From Polyodon spathula (taxonomy: Eukaryota; Chordata; Actinopteri; Acipenseriformes; Polyodontidae): 64,000 nucleotides of DNA. The DNA lies in contig NC_054549.1 of the NCBI RefSeq assembly GCF_017654505.1, forward strand, positions 29,561,854 through 29,625,853, read 5' to 3'. Positions 1 to 13,200 of this stretch are shown in pieces. The notes below the pieces were generated by a model. The model made no database searches, was not told the origin of the DNA, and saw nothing but the letters and a program-made list of their open reading frames with translations. Every line of letters begins with the position of its first letter. Position 1 is the first letter of the stretch. The translations under genes and the position numbers were made by a program.

Positions 1-3000
1 ACCCAGGGGGCTGTTTGTCTGTGGATTAGAAGATCTTATCTAACCATTTATAATAATACTATGAGCATAATATTGTTTTGATTAAAAAGCTCAATGCTAC
101 TGATCTGTCACTACAGAGATTCAGGGCAAGTTTGGTGATCTTGCACATTACTGACTACTATTGTAGTAGTCATTGTTAAGTATCATTATTACCTATACGT
201 GTGCTGTTCTTCTTCGAGGGTTACAGACAATGTGATTGGCACAGGTTCTCACACTATTTTTGTCGATTATGTAGTCACATATCACTTGGTTGCTGGGGGC
301 TGCAGGGAACGACACTAAACCCAGGAGTGTTACTGTGATGTGAGATTTTCCACAGTGTACTTTTGCTAGGAGTCACACAGGTATTTCAGAAATTTACTGC
401 AGTTTGCACAGAAAGACTGAGTACAAATGTTGTCCTCAGCAAAGCAAAGCAGTGCACAGCTTTGAGTGTCAGTTCCAACCAGGTCTGAATCCTCCATTTT
501 AATTGGCATGGTTATGGAAGATAATGGAAAGACAGGAAATGCAATACACTGAAACCTTACTTAAAGGCCACCTCAGGACAACAGCCACCATAGGGTGTAT
601 TGAAGTTGAACCTAATATATTGCAGGCTTCTTTGATTTATTTGTTTGGGTTTCAAAACCCGGATTTATCACGAGATTCATATGATAATGGATTAGACAAG
701 AAATATAACTTTCAACCTGAACCTGAATATTTCCACACCTAAACCAGACCTGAGCTGAAAGAGGAACACCAACCAAATATTGGTGATATATGTTAATTTT
801 TGAGCAACATGCATTTGGAATTGTACAAAGTCTTGTGTATGTGAGAGTGTCAAGTGGATTAAAAGTTAGCTTCTGTCTGTTCAGTACAATCATTCATAAC
901 ACATTAAAATAAAGGGTAAAAGAGAGAAAGAAAACAAATCTAGATAATAATGTTATTGCCTGGTGGTCTACCAACCCGCTGATTCACTCCCCAATTGGTT
1001 TTGCTCCTGGCAGTTACTATAGTGATGCACCACAGTAACTCAGATCAACAGAAAATATGCATATGAAGTACCTGTAATTAAGCAAAACAAAAATATAAAT
1101 AAAAAAAAGCCTCTCTGAGCCTTAGGAACCTGCAATCAAGGGAACACGAACACAATTTGGAAAGCTGTGCGTCTGTGGAATTCAGAATTATTTTTTATAA
1201 CATTGCAAAGCCAAGGAGCCTTGCTATTTAATAACTTTAAAGCACACATGTCTGATTTGTGTAAGAGTAGAGCACATAGAATAGTAAACTATGAAATAAT
1301 AACAGGTGTAAAGTCAAGTTAAGCATGATTGTGGAACAATGAAGCTTTAAGCTGCAAGAAGAAATAAATGATTTTAGGATTTGCTAACTCTCAGGCCTAA
1401 TTTCCATTGTAACAACAAGAACGGTGCATCAAGAACTATCTTCAGAAGAACTTCTCAGGTAGGAAAAGACAGAGTCAACGGCAAACCAGGTTCAGAAAAA
1501 GTTTTGCACAGCAGTGAAATCACAAGGTATTACACCAACATTTGCTTTGTCTAACTCCTTTAAAAAATCCATTAAGTCATGCAGGATTTCTCAAAATAAA
1601 ATAATATCTGTGCTTGTTTTCTAGTGCCCTTTCAAAATAAATGACCTTACTGGCCTGCATGTAAAAAATGTAACTGCTATACTATTGGTAATTTAATGTT
1701 ATGTTTCTGTACTTGATCACTTAAACAACCCTTGAGCAATCATACATGTTTCCCCTGTTACTAGTCTAATGGTTAATTCCAATTATTATCCATTAATTTG
1801 TAAAGCCCTTTATATCTGATTTTTTTAACAATCCTCAAGAAAGTAGAAATGAAGTGCCATACATTTCAGCAAAGAAGTACAAACGTTAAAACTGTTATAT
1901 TGCACATTAGCAGCCATTTTGATTAGTGATTAAAATAAACATTGCAAATTAGTTCAAAAGAATGGCACAAACATAAAATTAAGTTTACAGTAAACCTTTT
2001 CAAATGTTATTTTCTTGTCAAAAAATGTAGTTGTACTCAAATATGCAAAGCTTTGTCCTGGAGTGTAGACTGAAGAATCTGTTCCTGGCTTCTTCTGATG
2101 CAGAGGTCAGCATATGAAAACACAGAAGTTTTAAACCACCAGCCCTGTTTTAGTTCCCCCCTTTTAAAACTGTAACTTACACCCAGGCTGGATTTTAAAA
2201 AAATGCAACTTTGAAATATCTTTTTTTTGGCTAAAATGACAGAGTAATCAAACTATTTTACCCCAGTCTGTAAAAGAATACCGTATTACTCTAAAATAAA
2301 CAAGAGAAGTGGTTCTGCCTGGATTCAAAGAGTCTTTTTTATACTTTTTGAAAGTTTGCGATAAATTTGGTTTTGGTGTGACAGAACAGGAGACTGAAAA
2401 AGGAACAGTTTGACCAGGTGATAAACCACATGAGTTAAGGAATCCTAACAATTACCTTATTTTAGAGGTTCAGGAAATTACTGTACAATTATTCGACTTG
2501 CTGGACTCATGGCCAACTTCCATACGTCAAATATTTTACCAGCCAACTAAAGGAATACTCCCTCAGCCAAGTTATTTTTCTATTACAGTAGTTAATAACT
2601 GTTTAGTAGTTTATTGGCCTGGAGAGAGCTTTATATTAAAACAGTTCTGGGTGGCACCTAAATGGGAACTTATGCCTGCTAGTGTGTTATTGCATATTCT
2701 CCCAAATTAATATAAATGGTATCCAAACTTACCTGTCTTGTGATCTCAGTTGAATATTAAATAAGAGATAGGTGACAGGGGTCTGAGCCCAGCCTCCTCA
2801 CATACAAGTAGTGTTTCCCCATGTGCGTGCAACTCCCCTTAGTTAAGGAAATGAATTCAAACCAAAGAGTGTCCGTTGAATCACAGCCTTCATTATGCAA
2901 AAAATTAACTGCAGATGTTCGTAAAGGATAAGGCTCCACTCAATTGTTTGGAATGAAGGTGTTGGAACAGATTGAGAGCCTTTAATTAGATTGCATTAAA

Positions 3001-5700
3001 TAATATTTATTCTACAAGTGTGCTTCAAACAAATATCAAGAATACTTAAATCCAAAGAATAAAAATCCACTTCATATTTTTCTCTATCTGTCTATTCTTT
3101 TTTTAAGTGTTTACTGTACTATACATTCTTTGGCATTTAACTTGCTGGGGGAATGTACAGTGAACACAAAAAGCAGCCCATTGTCAGACAGGTATTGGTG
3201 AAAAGATTCATTTTGCTGACTAGAGGATTTAACTCCAATAGATTTTCAATTTGCCAGTTTGCAGCATTCTTGGCACCTGCTGAGAAAGAATGTACTAAAC
3301 AAATAGTAATAATTAACAAGCTAAGTATCTAAATAATCACAGTATATACCTTCCTACAGTCCTGTCCATGCTTGTGCGCATTTTAATGATAAAATATGCC
3401 ATATTAAACAGGTATGTTATTATTTTGTGGTCTGTGTTTCTAGTAATCCCAGACAAAGGGGATCAGATGCAATTTGGAACTGGAAGGTGAGGTATATTGG
3501 GTTTCAAAAACAAACAGTATTGTCATGCAATTCAAGTGTGCTATTAAGACAAGATGAAGATAGAACATGATGAAAGAGAACCGAATTATAACAAATGTTT
3601 TTCTTTTTTAAACAAAACGATATCCTCAGTAAATGTCCCTGAAAAGATATTACCTCGCTGTTCAATAGGATCAATACATGTATTATTTGTATTAACAGAA
3701 TACCTGAAGAGAGGTTTTTAATCATGTAACCACACCCACAGTACTTGGTGAAAATCTAAACTACTTAACTCCCTGTGCACTACTCTGGCTGACATAGCCT
3801 GATAAATGCCTAAATTAAGAGTTTAGGTAATTCCATGAATTTACAAACATCTTTTGCATGTAACAGTCATCTGTAGCTGTGAATTTATTGTCCTCCATAT
3901 TAACATTAATACAATAAAATAGCAGGAAATTAAGTTCACCAGATGGATACATTTTAGAGTGGCAGTATTAAGACCCGTCACTGTTTAAATCATTAAAATG
4001 GACTGTCGTGTCAGTCACCACTCAAATAGACGTAGACCAATCTGGATTCATCTGGAATGTTTTCCATAAAGTAAGTAGCTTTGAATGTCATTTAAATTGC
4101 TTTTTTTTTAAGATTCATGTTTTATTACATCTGCAAAAGGTTTAGGTGGGGCTAGAAAAATGCAAAGGTCACGCTGATACATGATTTCAGTGGAATGAGG
4201 AGATCTGTTCAGTCCTGGCACTTAGGATTTACCAGACAAGCGCAAAGCAGCTCAAAGTCAGGTAGAGGTAGATTGTGTGAACAATGATAGTAACTCAGAT
4301 TTGTGGTATGGGAACTCTGAATGATTGCAAACATGAGATTAGTAAGGGAATGAGGTATTTAAAACTAGTTACTCATCAGGGACGCCTGATTCAGTGGACC
4401 TTGATTTTGCTGGCTACCTATCTACTGACAATGGTGTTTGGTGCAGGATGTCTTAGCTACATTTTCCTCTGCTTTCACTGCATTCTGACCGCAGTATTTT
4501 TCATTTATTATTCAAGGTATTTTTTTAATTAGTTAATGTGAAATGTCAGCTACAGCTTCATTTCATTCATGGTACAAGCTCCTACACCTAGGTGCATACC
4601 CAGAAACCACAGAATCAACCCTGCAGGCGATGCAATTCACTGAGCTTTATCTCGACGTCTATAGAAACAAGCGACTTGCTCTTTCAAATGTAATTATGCC
4701 TTAACTACAGGATTCCATACAGTCTATTATTATTATTAATGTGTCAGTCTTAATAGAATAAGACAGACACAGACAAACAGTACATACCTAAAAACACAGT
4801 CACATATAGATGTTGGAATCACTACGTCTACCTTCTATGGAAAGCCATGTAACTTATACGCCAATAAATCTACTACATACGACAAATAATCCTCAAATAT
4901 AGTTTACCTGCAACTCTAGAGCAGTGACACAATACATTTTTCACATAATTCCTTGTGGAAATCTGATCTCAGCTTCCAAAAATTACTACCACCCATAGGC
5001 TTTATTTTACTGTCTGCAACAACACATATTGCTGTGTAGGTACTTAATATGACCTGGACCTTATGGTATTTCAGATGGGTAGAATAACCACAAATACACA
5101 AATACATAGTCAAATTATGAAGCCTTTCATTTAAACCACTCTCCAGTGAGAATTGAGACAGTACTGGGACACAGAAAACATACTCCTGCAGTATGCAATT
5201 GTTTGAAAGGGGGTAATATCTGTATTAGAAAATTACACATGTTGCCCATATAACATGAAGTGGTTGGTTCTGCTATATCTCACTATATACAATGCAAACA
5301 AGTGAAGGGTACCAAGTCTCTACCTCCACCGCGCCTATAACATATCCGTTTGCAATCTCAAATGAAATATCTGAATTACATGCTTAGCTTTACTCGTTAT
5401 AGCTATCTCAAGTTCTGATTTCTGTTCTGCAGGTCCCCGGCATATTGTGCCATTAAGCTCTCACATTGAATATAAAATAATGTTTCATTGTAATAGAACC
5501 ACAGAAGATCCAAAGATTTTCAATAGGATATTTTGCCAATTTGGGGGAGAAAGTTTATTGTGATGGCACTGTGGGAAAAGTTTGGTCAAATGTGGTGAAG
5601 CAAACCCAAAACACATGATAAAATACTGTATGCCAATTCTATAGTATAAGAAAAGAAGAATGACAGTGAACTGCAAAATCTCATTGTAAAACAAGCTCTG
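1..5700. other. intergenic, no gene recognised
   Basis: AT-rich sequence with many short open frames on both strands, none longer than about 95 codons. None has a recognisable domain or splice context. No tRNA-like, rRNA-like or transposon-terminal structure was seen. It lies downstream of the RBM6 3' end. Confidence 0.6.
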
Positions 5701-8700
5701 GAATGTGTTAACTCAGTACTGCAGGGCCTCTCAAAGTGTCACTTCAGCTTGAGAAAGAAGTCTGTTCCTGTACATTTTCAGCTTTTGTCATTTTTTAATG
5801 TATCCTTCCTATGGGCAATGACATTAGCTCTATAGTGGAGCTGTCCTATTCCAGGGGCTGTGCCTCGTACCCCTTCTGCCCCAGACGGGGCTCCCGAAAA
5901 GAGACATTCAGTGTTTATTTAAAGCTGTCACTCCTGTCATTTCTCACATATCTGTGGTTGAGCCCAAAGGCATGATGTCATCTCTCCAGCTCCTGATCTC
6001 AATCTTAATGGATGTTGGGGGGGGGCACACCCTTGCCTGCCAAAGGCGAGGTTCCGCTCAGCATCTATACACTTGCCAACTAATTAACTAAAGGCCATAC
6101 CACCAGATCAGGCTTATTAAATAGCCTATTGGAGATTTGGACGTGAGGAGATGGTATACATGAGTCTACAGCTCTTCTGTTTAACTTGCCTTTCGGAAAA
6201 GCAATTGCCTGGCACATGATAGTTTTTACAAAAGTTCACGGGTCACAGTCGTGACACAGTTGGGCTACTTTTCATGGAATGCCTCTGCTGCACATGCTGT
6301 ATTCTGTAACAGTCTTTTTTTTTTTTTTTTCCTGTGGTGTTTATCAGTTACCCCGTATGGGAATTTTATGGTTATGCATGTGCCAATAACAATGACAAAA
6401 AGCAATAGCAAAAGATGGATTAGAATTAGAATGGACTATTATGTTCCACTGGGATTGATATAGATTTGCAGTAATAAAAAAATAAAAATAAAAAAAAATA
6501 ATAAAATACATCTTACTGTAAAACAGTATAAATATTATGAAAATACCAATTTTGGGTCATATGGCTATAATTCCATGAAGCTCACAGTATAGTGGTTTAT
6601 GTTTTTATTAGATCTCTGAGAATTATGTCTACTATCAAATTCCTTGCATTGCATTATTCTTTATTGTTGGCCATATATACAAAAACTGCACAACTCTCAA
6701 CCTAACATAACATCTATACAGTCACATGCCATTTATCAGAATATTAATTGTTTCAATGTTGAAGGTCATTTGAAACTAACACCCTATTACAAACGGACCT
6801 ACACTCTGTATTTCAATGGGGCCAAAACTAGCGTTCGAAACCTTACACCTTTCCAGGAAGGTCTATGGCTTTCGTCAGCTGTGATGCGATTTGGGAAACA
6901 TTTCAAACCTAAATATTTTTTACTCATGTTTCTATGGTTGCTAACCAAAGTTCTGCTCTCAGTGACATAATAACTTGGCCCTGGTTCTGAAAGAAAACAG
7001 AAAGTCAAAGTCGCTTCATTCAGATAGAGTATTAAATGAACTATGGGAAGGGAATTTGTGTTATATAGTATTAAACTTAAACAAATAAATAATAATAATT
7101 AGATTTAAAAAAGCAGACTTTAATCATTAAAGATTAGTTTGACGTGTTTTGCTAAAATCTATATTTGAAATTCATATTTTGCCATTTAAAAGTCATCTTT
7201 TAACAAGCATGTTGGGAGTGCCTGCATGTTACCTTGAATTATCATTTTGTGAATGAATGTTAGATGAACGAATGTATAATAACATGTTTAATCTACTTTG
7301 ACTTATTTGAAATGAATGAAAGATAGATTTTCCTAAATAAAAGCAATGGTGTACAGGTGTTTTGCAGTTTATATGAACTTATATAGCTTGATATATTTAT
7401 TAATATACTTTTTATAAGTTCTTACTTAAATGTGTAACTTTCTAATTTAAGATTCTGTTGACATTTTGCATGTAGCATTCATAAAACTGCATAACTGCTT
7501 GCATAATCCTTCATAATCAATTTGAAAATGTTCAAGAATTTATAACACATTGTCATGACATTAATTACAAACCAATTGTACTGCATTTCAAACACGTTTG
7601 TGACTTTTAGTTGTTTCCAATTCACTGTAATTTGTGATATCCAATAAATAATATAATTTTGTAGTTTATTGTAATTTTTTAATTTATTTTTTTTAATTAA
7701 AAGGTAATTCAAAACCATTCACAACACATTTTTCGATTGGCGGTTCAAATCTGGATGGTCTCAGTTGCCAGAGATACTATACAGACATCCCAAACACAAA
7801 TTCAGAGCAATTAGGAACAGAGAAAAGGCTGATTCAAATAGCCCCCCTCCTTCCTCCCTCCTCTCCACACTCCCTCTGTACCCCCAAGGAAATATTGATA
7901 TCTCAAGGCTGGACTGACAGTGCTTCTTTGAGTCCCTTGTTATTCCTTCTCTCAGGTCTACCGTCAGACTTGCACAAACTCCGACCTGGTATAATTGGGC
8001 CCCCAGCGCACAAACTCCACTTCCCCTTTGCTTCAAAGGATGCAAAAGGCAAAGGAAACTGAACTTTAGAGAAAAAAAAAAGAAAAGAAAGGCTATTTAA
8101 AATTGTCTATGGAGCTCTTTCTATCTTTTTTGTTTCAGACCAGCTATGATGAAAAGCTAAAAAAAACCCATCAAAATATTCAGTATCTGTTCCCTCTGGG
8201 AAGCTTGTGTGTATACAGGGAGTGATGGGAGAGTGAAGGATGGAGGAATGGTAACATCTATAGAAACTGGGAAGAAGAAAGACATGAGAAGAGGCAGAAA
8301 CTGAAAGCAGGTGGACACGTTGAAGTTTGTTGCATCTCTTGAATAAAACCTTGGATATGAGTGATTAAAGACATAAAAAAAAAATAATAACAAATGACCT
8401 TACAGTATTTGACCCAACTTATCAACACAAGGTACCATTTTTAGCTCCACTCTAAAACGGTTTAGGTCTCAGGACCCTTTTTTTAGGTAGTATAAACAAA
8501 GCTTAGACTAATCAATTTGCAAGATTTTTGCTTTATTTTAAATAGCAACCAAAGGAACTTTCCAAATTACATTTTCAATACACACGCTTAAACCCTAAAC
8601 TAGAGACTAAAAGAACTGACAACATGTTTAGCTTATTACATGGTAATGTCAGAATTTGCACTTCTCACATTGGACCAGTTACACAAGGTTAAATACAATT

Positions 8701-8760
8701 TTCTTATCTTTTAAACTTTGACAGACTGGTACGTGAATCAAACACATGGAAATGGCCCAT
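5700..8760. other. intergenic, no gene recognised
   Basis: Non-coding by inspection. 5,700-6,130 is less AT-biased and less repetitive than its surroundings and could be a constrained element, but nothing in it is coding. 6,478-6,510 is an A-rich simple stretch. The 94-codon minus-strand frame at 7,761-8,045 matches no family I recognise. Confidence 0.5.
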
Positions 8761-8990
8761 TAACCCTCTATTAATTAATTGTGAACAGGCACTTGATTTA
8801 AAGAGTGACAAACAGCATTGTAGTTGTACACATTAACGAGCCAGCCATAAGAGATGTACACCTGTTTCTCATGCGTAATAATTTGAAACCAGACCAGATG
8901 TAGCAGCGATCTTACTTTAGCTGACCAATTATTTCATGATTTAGGAGCTGGGTAAGAAAAGGCTTTCCCAAAACCCTTTTACTGACTAAG
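8761..8990. promoter_or_regulatory. possible conserved non-coding element
   Basis: About 230 bp without repeats or coding potential. It is dense in homeodomain-like TAAT/ATTA cores, including a TTAATTAATTG stretch near 8,771, and in short E-box-like motifs. This composition is typical of ancient vertebrate enhancers, but conservation cannot be assessed from one sequence. Confidence 0.2.
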
Positions 8991-9779
8991 TCTTTGCTGT
9001 GCTCTCATAAGGAGACTTCTTGTATAGTCTACAGCATGTTTGCCTTAAATAATGTGGTTACATTATTGAAGGATTCATTCTTGCTTAGGGGGAGGTTGGT
9101 GCATAAGGTAATTAATATCTAATAATGTAATTGTTATTGTTTAGGGAGGATATAACACAACTGAACAGTTCAAAAATTACATGCAAGAAGATGGATTTAT
9201 AGCATAAAAGACATGTACATATTAACTCATAAAACTGTACATATTAACTCATTATATGTATATATTTTAAAGAGATTAGGATTAGTAGTTCAAAACTGAC
9301 CCAAAATTAACCCCTTTAAAATGTTACTTTTAAAAGTCTTGCTTTCACCTGTTTTTTATGTCATTCACTGAATGTTTGCCCTCTGGCAAAATAAGAATGC
9401 ATATGAATATAGAGTCACATGAGTCACACATCGATTAAAAACCATGAGGAGCAGAGCATTTTATTTTTCAGATTTCACATTGTCAAGGGTTTTTAAATCT
9501 AACATTAAGCAAATAACAGCAAAGAATCACTCACAACCAATTCCAGTTTCTTAACAGCAATGAAAGCATCTATTAAATAGAGCCAGACATAAATAAAAGT
9601 AGGAATGAAATGATTTTTAAAAATCTATTTCAATCTTGATTTAGATTAGAATGTGCTTGATGACACTATCTTGTTGCATTTATTTAGTTTCTTTTAAGTA
9701 AAATAATTACCACATTTTTTACGATTTTCCGGGTTTTTCTTTTTAGGTTTTTTTTTTTTTTTTTTTATGGATGAATCAT

Positions 9780-10200
9780 TTGAGGTCATCATACCACAAC
9801 TTTAAACATATACAAGAAGTTCGAGAGGGAGAAAGAGAAAATGTAGATATAATAATTTACAGAAAGCATTCTCAAAGCTGAGAATGTGGAGATGCCAGGG
9901 CCTCAATGGAAGAGTAATGATGGCTGACCTGGAGGCTGTCAGGGGATTATTTACTTATTCATGCCTCCTTGCCCAGCAAAGGCCTTCCTTGGTGTCGGGA
10001 TGACAAGCAGCTGAAGTCATTACAATCTTCTTTTTATTATTTTGAGGGCCATTTTTTCCATTCCTTCCTGTGCTCTTTTAAAATGGGCTGTGAGAATTAT
10101 TGATGATTAAGAAAAAAACATCAGATTTCTTGCAGAGACAAGCAGCAGGCAAAGTTGAGTTCAATTCCTCCTGACACCCTTTGATCTTGGTATACATTCC
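9780..10200. promoter_or_regulatory. possible conserved non-coding element (enhancer-like)
   Basis: About 420 bp of balanced-composition, non-repetitive, non-coding DNA within AT-rich surroundings. It has GATTATTTAC-like and TAAT-type cores, a CAGCTG E-box near 10,009, and a TCF/LEF-like CCTTTGATCTTGG near 10,178. It reads like a vertebrate conserved non-coding element. The inference rests on texture and motifs only. Confidence 0.3.
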
Positions 10201-13200
10201 CAAACATTCAATTTAAAAAAATACCAACCAAGCCATTCCGCTAAATGAGGATTTAAGCACTGAGATTGAGAGCAGACGTCTGGATTAAGTTTCAGGCAAT
10301 GCTTGCTAAATTAGTACTAATGCTGAACCAGTTTTAACCACTAAGAGATACAGCAAGTGAAGGGTACTGGGGCTAAGCAGGTATGGTAAACCCTTTTCTT
10401 AATTCCTTTACATGCCACTGCACCTTTTTGACCATCGATTTGCTTGGTTCAAGGCTAATATATACATTGCAGTCTATACCGTTTTATTTCATATTTAAAA
10501 TGGTTTGATTTTAAATTAAAAATGTATTCACAAAAACAAATGTGCTCTACATTTTTCAAAATAACACAGCTATATCCACATAAAACTTTTTGAAGGAGAA
10601 GCCTTGTTGGTCATTTTTGTCAATAAGAAAAAAAGTTGACAAAAAACAAAACTGCACAGTATTTCATTACAGAATTACCCATCTGTTTTTGTTATTATTA
10701 AGAGGTAATCAATTTTTACCTCTAGAATCATTTTGATACAGTGCCTCCAGTATCGAGTGCCATGTGTTTTCAATACTGCACACTGGTCCTCTTTAACCAC
10801 TATAACTAATGCAGACCATCATTAATCTGTAATTTGGTGCGGTGGGTGCCGGGGGCTTTGCAGATTTCAGACATTTTGGTTGATTGGTTCTGGACAGAAA
10901 ACTACATCAAAAAGATGAAGGTTAAGCACTTAAAAAACAGTAACGCACAGAAACTCTGAGTTCTGCACTGGCCTGTCTGTAAGTATATTGCTTTCCTATT
11001 CCCTTACTTGTGGGATGCTTTATGAATGAGTTCAACAGATACAATGCAGCAATGAATCACACAACACAACAGACAGCAATGAATCACACAACACTAGCTG
11101 TTGCACTGGCACTGTTTTTTGAGCACCTGTGATTTGGGAACCTCTGGTCTGAGGGATTACACCGTGTAACAAATTTATTTATTTTTTGTTCCTGGGTAGT
11201 AAGTGTTATTTCCTAATTGCTTATGCCTCAAAAGTATAGAAAATGGCTATTATTCCCCACAAACTTTGCTTTTGTGACCAGTACAGTGATATTTCAAAAT
11301 ATCAGGCAAATGTGTGTCTTTTCGTTCACATAAAGTCAGAAAAAAACAACATATGAATCCAAATTAACATGTATTTATACTAACGTAATATCAAAAAAGA
11401 CTACAAAAAATTTAGAAGTGAGTAGTTTTTCGAGATTTACGATTATACTGTATTTACAGTTTTTCTTTTTTATAGGTCTTAAACTTTTAGTGGCGATACA
11501 GATACAGGGATAAAAACACGCCTTAACAGTTAACGCTGGGCTTGTGATAACTGCAATACAAATGATGATGGTAGCTTTGAACGTATCTCACTACATTAAG
11601 TTCAAGTTTCCAGAATTGGGCAACCTCTGCAGATCAGTTTGAAAACCACTGTTTTACAATTTGACATGCTGCAGTCTGAATGCTGATAGATTTTAAGGAG
11701 CGCATTTTTGTGTATGTTGTAAGTTAGTATGTACAGTTGACTATGTCTGTTACGCTGTAGAGTGTAATCTCTTGTGCACTTCAGTAAGTGTAATAGATGA
11801 TTTTTTCTTAGTTCATGAATAGGTTACAACAATACATATTAACTTAAGATGGTCAATCCGGAACTGTCTTAGGTATGCTTGCAGGAATATTTGGGTAAGC
11901 TTGTATCACCTTGCAGAAAAATAAAAATAGATAAATAATAGCATAATACCAGTGTATTGCCCTGAAGAAATCTTAACACGTTTATATAACAGATCTTTAC
12001 CACCAATGGCGACAGAACACATATGGGTACCCCTGTACTGCTGATAACTACTGTCTACTTGTGCATATCACTGTGGTACCATTCAGGGCGCAGGGACTAT
12101 TACCCCTTAATTACAGAGCTTTGCCATTGAAGACGGTTGGTAAAAGCTGGCTTGACCGGTCTATAAAAGTGCTGCAACTCTTGAGGATGGAAAAAAAAAC
12201 ATAAGTCCCAGTTTGCTTTATATACTTACAGCAGCTGTATATGAAAATAGTTATTGGCAGTGTCTTCAAAAGATTAGAGGATGTTTAATGTGTTAAGGAA
12301 ACAGCAGTTTTTGGAAGGATAAGTTTCTCTCCTGCCTCAATGATTCTCTCATTTATTACCCACGTACAGCTTGTTTAATGTCTTCCCATTTTATTTCCCA
12401 GTCTCCCAGCCAAGCTGTAAAATGTATTCTTCAATGTGACCCTGAGGCCATCTCGGCATTGCCTGATGTTGGTTCACTATCTGTAGACTTAAAGACTCCA
12501 CTTACTGTCATTGGCTTTTATACAACTGATTACCCTCCTTGTTTTAACAGTTTTGTTGGCAGGGGGATAGAGAACAGGGAGGAAAGGAAGAGGTAAGTAA
12601 ATTTGTTCAGAATTTAATTGAGGAAACCTGGAGGACTCTTGCCTGAACACAACTCCAAAATGGTAGTAGGGAAAGCTTTTTGGCTGGAATAATCTCTATC
12701 TGCAATTATGTTTTTTTTTTCCCCTAATGCCTAATATATGTAATGGGTCAATAGAGGTACAGCACTGCAGACAATGGCCCAAGCAGTTTGGTCTGGTTGC
12801 ACACAATCTTGCCGCAGTTCTGGGACCCAGCTGGTAGCCATGTTAAACATCTGAACAAAGATTTCCTCATAAAAACAAAAGGGAATTGAAAGAAATCTCC
12901 GTGTACTTATGCACCCTAAAGGCATAATTATGCAAAAATGTTGCCTTGCAATGTTCCACATGTTTTTATAGGAGCACAGATTCAAAGAAGTCATCCAAGC
13001 GACACCAGCAGAACAGAAAAGCCACTAAATCCTGCTTCATTCGGGTACCTTTCGATGGCTAGCAGGTATCCAGCTGTTTTGATCCCTATGTACAAATAAA
13101 ATGTTCAGCACAAAACTAAGCAACATTATATGACTGCCAACATACCAGATAATCCAGTATCCACAATAAGACTACACGTCCATCCAATTCAAATGTGGAA

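Noticed and set aside
7740..7765. GGTTCAAATC box resembling a tRNA B-box
   Set aside because: No A-box or cloverleaf can be formed around it; probably chance.
7761..8045. 94-codon minus-strand frame
   Set aside because: No recognised domain, no codon-use or splice evidence; expected by chance in this amount of sequence.
11630..11665. CAGTTTGAAAACCACTG, similar to hAT-Charlie termini
   Set aside because: No partner terminus or duplication could be found upstream.
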